Origin: an uncultured Alphaproteobacteria bacterium
GTDB lineage: Bacteria > Pseudomonadota > Alphaproteobacteria > JAPOUT01 > G958296285
NCBI GenBank assembly: GCA_958296285.1
Contig: OY282459.1
Coordinates: forward strand, 1,408,762 to 1,472,761
Reading direction: 5' to 3'
Length of the DNA stretch: 64,000 bases
The notes under the pieces: generated by a model
Told to the model about the DNA's origin: nothing
The model's input: only the letters and a program-made list of their open reading frames with translations
The model's database searches: none
Translations under genes and position numbers: made by a program
Part shown: one piece after another, positions 63,408-64,000 of the stretch
Layout of the letters: each line of letters begins with the position of its first letter
Position numbering within the stretch: the stretch's first letter is position 1

Positions 63408-64000
63408 TTCTGATCCCCTTTCTGAACACCCTTCCCCTTCCCTCCAATCTCATTCAGTGGAAGATAGGGAACAACGCCCGGAGCGCTCTCGGCATCTATG
63501 ATGACCTTGTTCGTTCCGCCTAAAACACGCTCCATCGTCTCTAAAAAAATGCGCTTGCGCGTAACATCGCTGGCGTTCCGATATTCATTATAAACCGCGA
63601 GAAAACGCTGCGCCTCGCCTTCCGACTCGGCAATGGTCTGCTCGCGATAAGCCTCCGCCTCGCGCCGCAACTTCTCCGCCTCGCCTCGCGCCTCAGGAAC
63701 AAGCTTGTTGCGATAGGCTTGAGCCTCATTCCGCGCGCGCTCCTGATCCGCCCGCGCCGCCTGAACATCACGAAACGCCCCAATCACCGCGCCAGGCGGA
63801 TCCACCTTCTGCATCTTAACCTGCGTGATCCGTATCCCCGCTTTATAAAAATCCAACGTCGCCTGCATCAAACGCTGAACATCCGCCTCTATCTGCTGCC
63901 GCTCCTCCGTCAGAATCGGCTGAATCTTGTTGCGTCCAATCGCCTCGCGCATCGTGCTTTCGGCAACCGCCTTCACCGTCCCAACAGGATTCTGAATGTT
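63404..64000 (-). CDS. hflK: HflK, C-terminal part (5' end outside window)
   Basis: This is the partner of HflC. 198 residues are visible and the frame stays open to the window edge, where NIQNPVGTVKAVAESTMREA still matches the SPFH domain, so the gene begins beyond 64000. Visible features are EERQQIEADVQRLMQATLDF, IRITQVKMQKVDPPGAVIGA and the coiled-coil arm DQERARNEAQAYRNKLVPEA. An in-frame GTG at 63976 is internal, not the start. Confidence 0.94.
   Translation of the reverse strand, partial: NIQNPVGTVKAVAESTMREAIGRNKIQPILTEERQQIEADVQRLMQATLDFYKAGIRITQVKMQKVDPPGAVIGAFRDVQAARADQERARNEAQAYRNKLVPEARGEAEKLRREAEAYREQTIAESEGEAQRFLAVYNEYRNASDVTRKRIFLETMERVLGGTNKVIIDAESAPGVVPYLPLNEIGGKGKGVQKGDQK

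Noticed and set aside
1-64000. tRNA, rRNA or known riboswitch genes.
   Set aside because: No cloverleaf with CCA end or known aptamer core was recognised in the intergenic gaps, including those before ilvB, glyA, thiL and the TRAP operon. A covariance-model scan would settle this.

Overview
The window is a 64 kb piece of an alphaproteobacterial chromosome, probably from an uncultured, free-living lineage. Supporting signs are the orders nrdR-ribD-ribE-ribBA-ribH-nusB-thiL-hppA and topA-rnr, the C4 heme pathway (hemA ALA synthase beside a Mg-type hemB), clpS-clpA, hflK-hflC-degP, and an alphaproteobacterial SOS box (GAAC-N7-GAAC) in front of lexA. No rRNA or tRNA gene was seen. Both edge genes (era, hflK) are cut.

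Layout: 0-1.3 kb era/recO; 1.3-4.9 kb a TRAP carboxylate transporter operon; 5-6.8 kb an SLC13 permease; 6.8-8.6 kb a compact CRISPR locus; 8.7-10.6 kb flavin reductase and exbB-exbD-exbD; 10.5-13.2 kb hemB/hemA; 13.3-16.7 kb ilvB-ilvH-ilvC; 16.7-25.5 kb glyA, nrdR, the riboflavin genes, nusB, thiL, hppA; 25.5-29.5 kb bamE, a class III CoA-transferase, an MFS carrier and a putative outer-membrane protein; 29.5-34.6 kb thrS, clpA, clpS and a membrane J-protein; 34.6-38.4 kb lexA, an adenine methyltransferase, comEC; 38.4-38.8 kb a G/C-run repeat; 38.8-45.3 kb a CYP153-like P450, a membrane protein, serS and methylmalonyl-CoA mutase; 45.4-46.8 kb a DUF932-like cargo gene between inverted repeats; 46.8-51.9 kb tesB, GST, gatB and a fused gatC-gatA; 51.9-60.9 kb ruvX, pyrB, a degenerate pyrC, plsY, dprA, topA, rnr; 60.9-64 kb degP, hflC, hflK.

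The most interesting system is at 6.85-8.62 kb. A 397-residue TnpB-like RuvC nuclease with an intact catalytic triad and zinc finger is followed, 5 nt after its stop, by eight 36-bp repeats separated by seven spacers of exactly 30 bp. There is no cas1/cas2, no tnpA and no leader. The last codons of the nuclease gene form an anti-repeat (8090-8104) that pairs with the repeat at 14 of 15 positions. This is the layout expected of a TnpB omega-RNA that has become a tracrRNA plus CRISPR array: a minimal or transitional type V (V-U-like) system.

Other points of note are the GatC-GatA fusion, a dihydroorotase homologue lacking its metal ligands, a RibBA lacking the GTP cyclohydrolase cysteines, a mutA/mutB pair joined across an A10 tract with no stop or start between them, a lexA-methyltransferase overlap under SOS boxes, and an abrupt change of strand composition near 38.4-38.8 kb.
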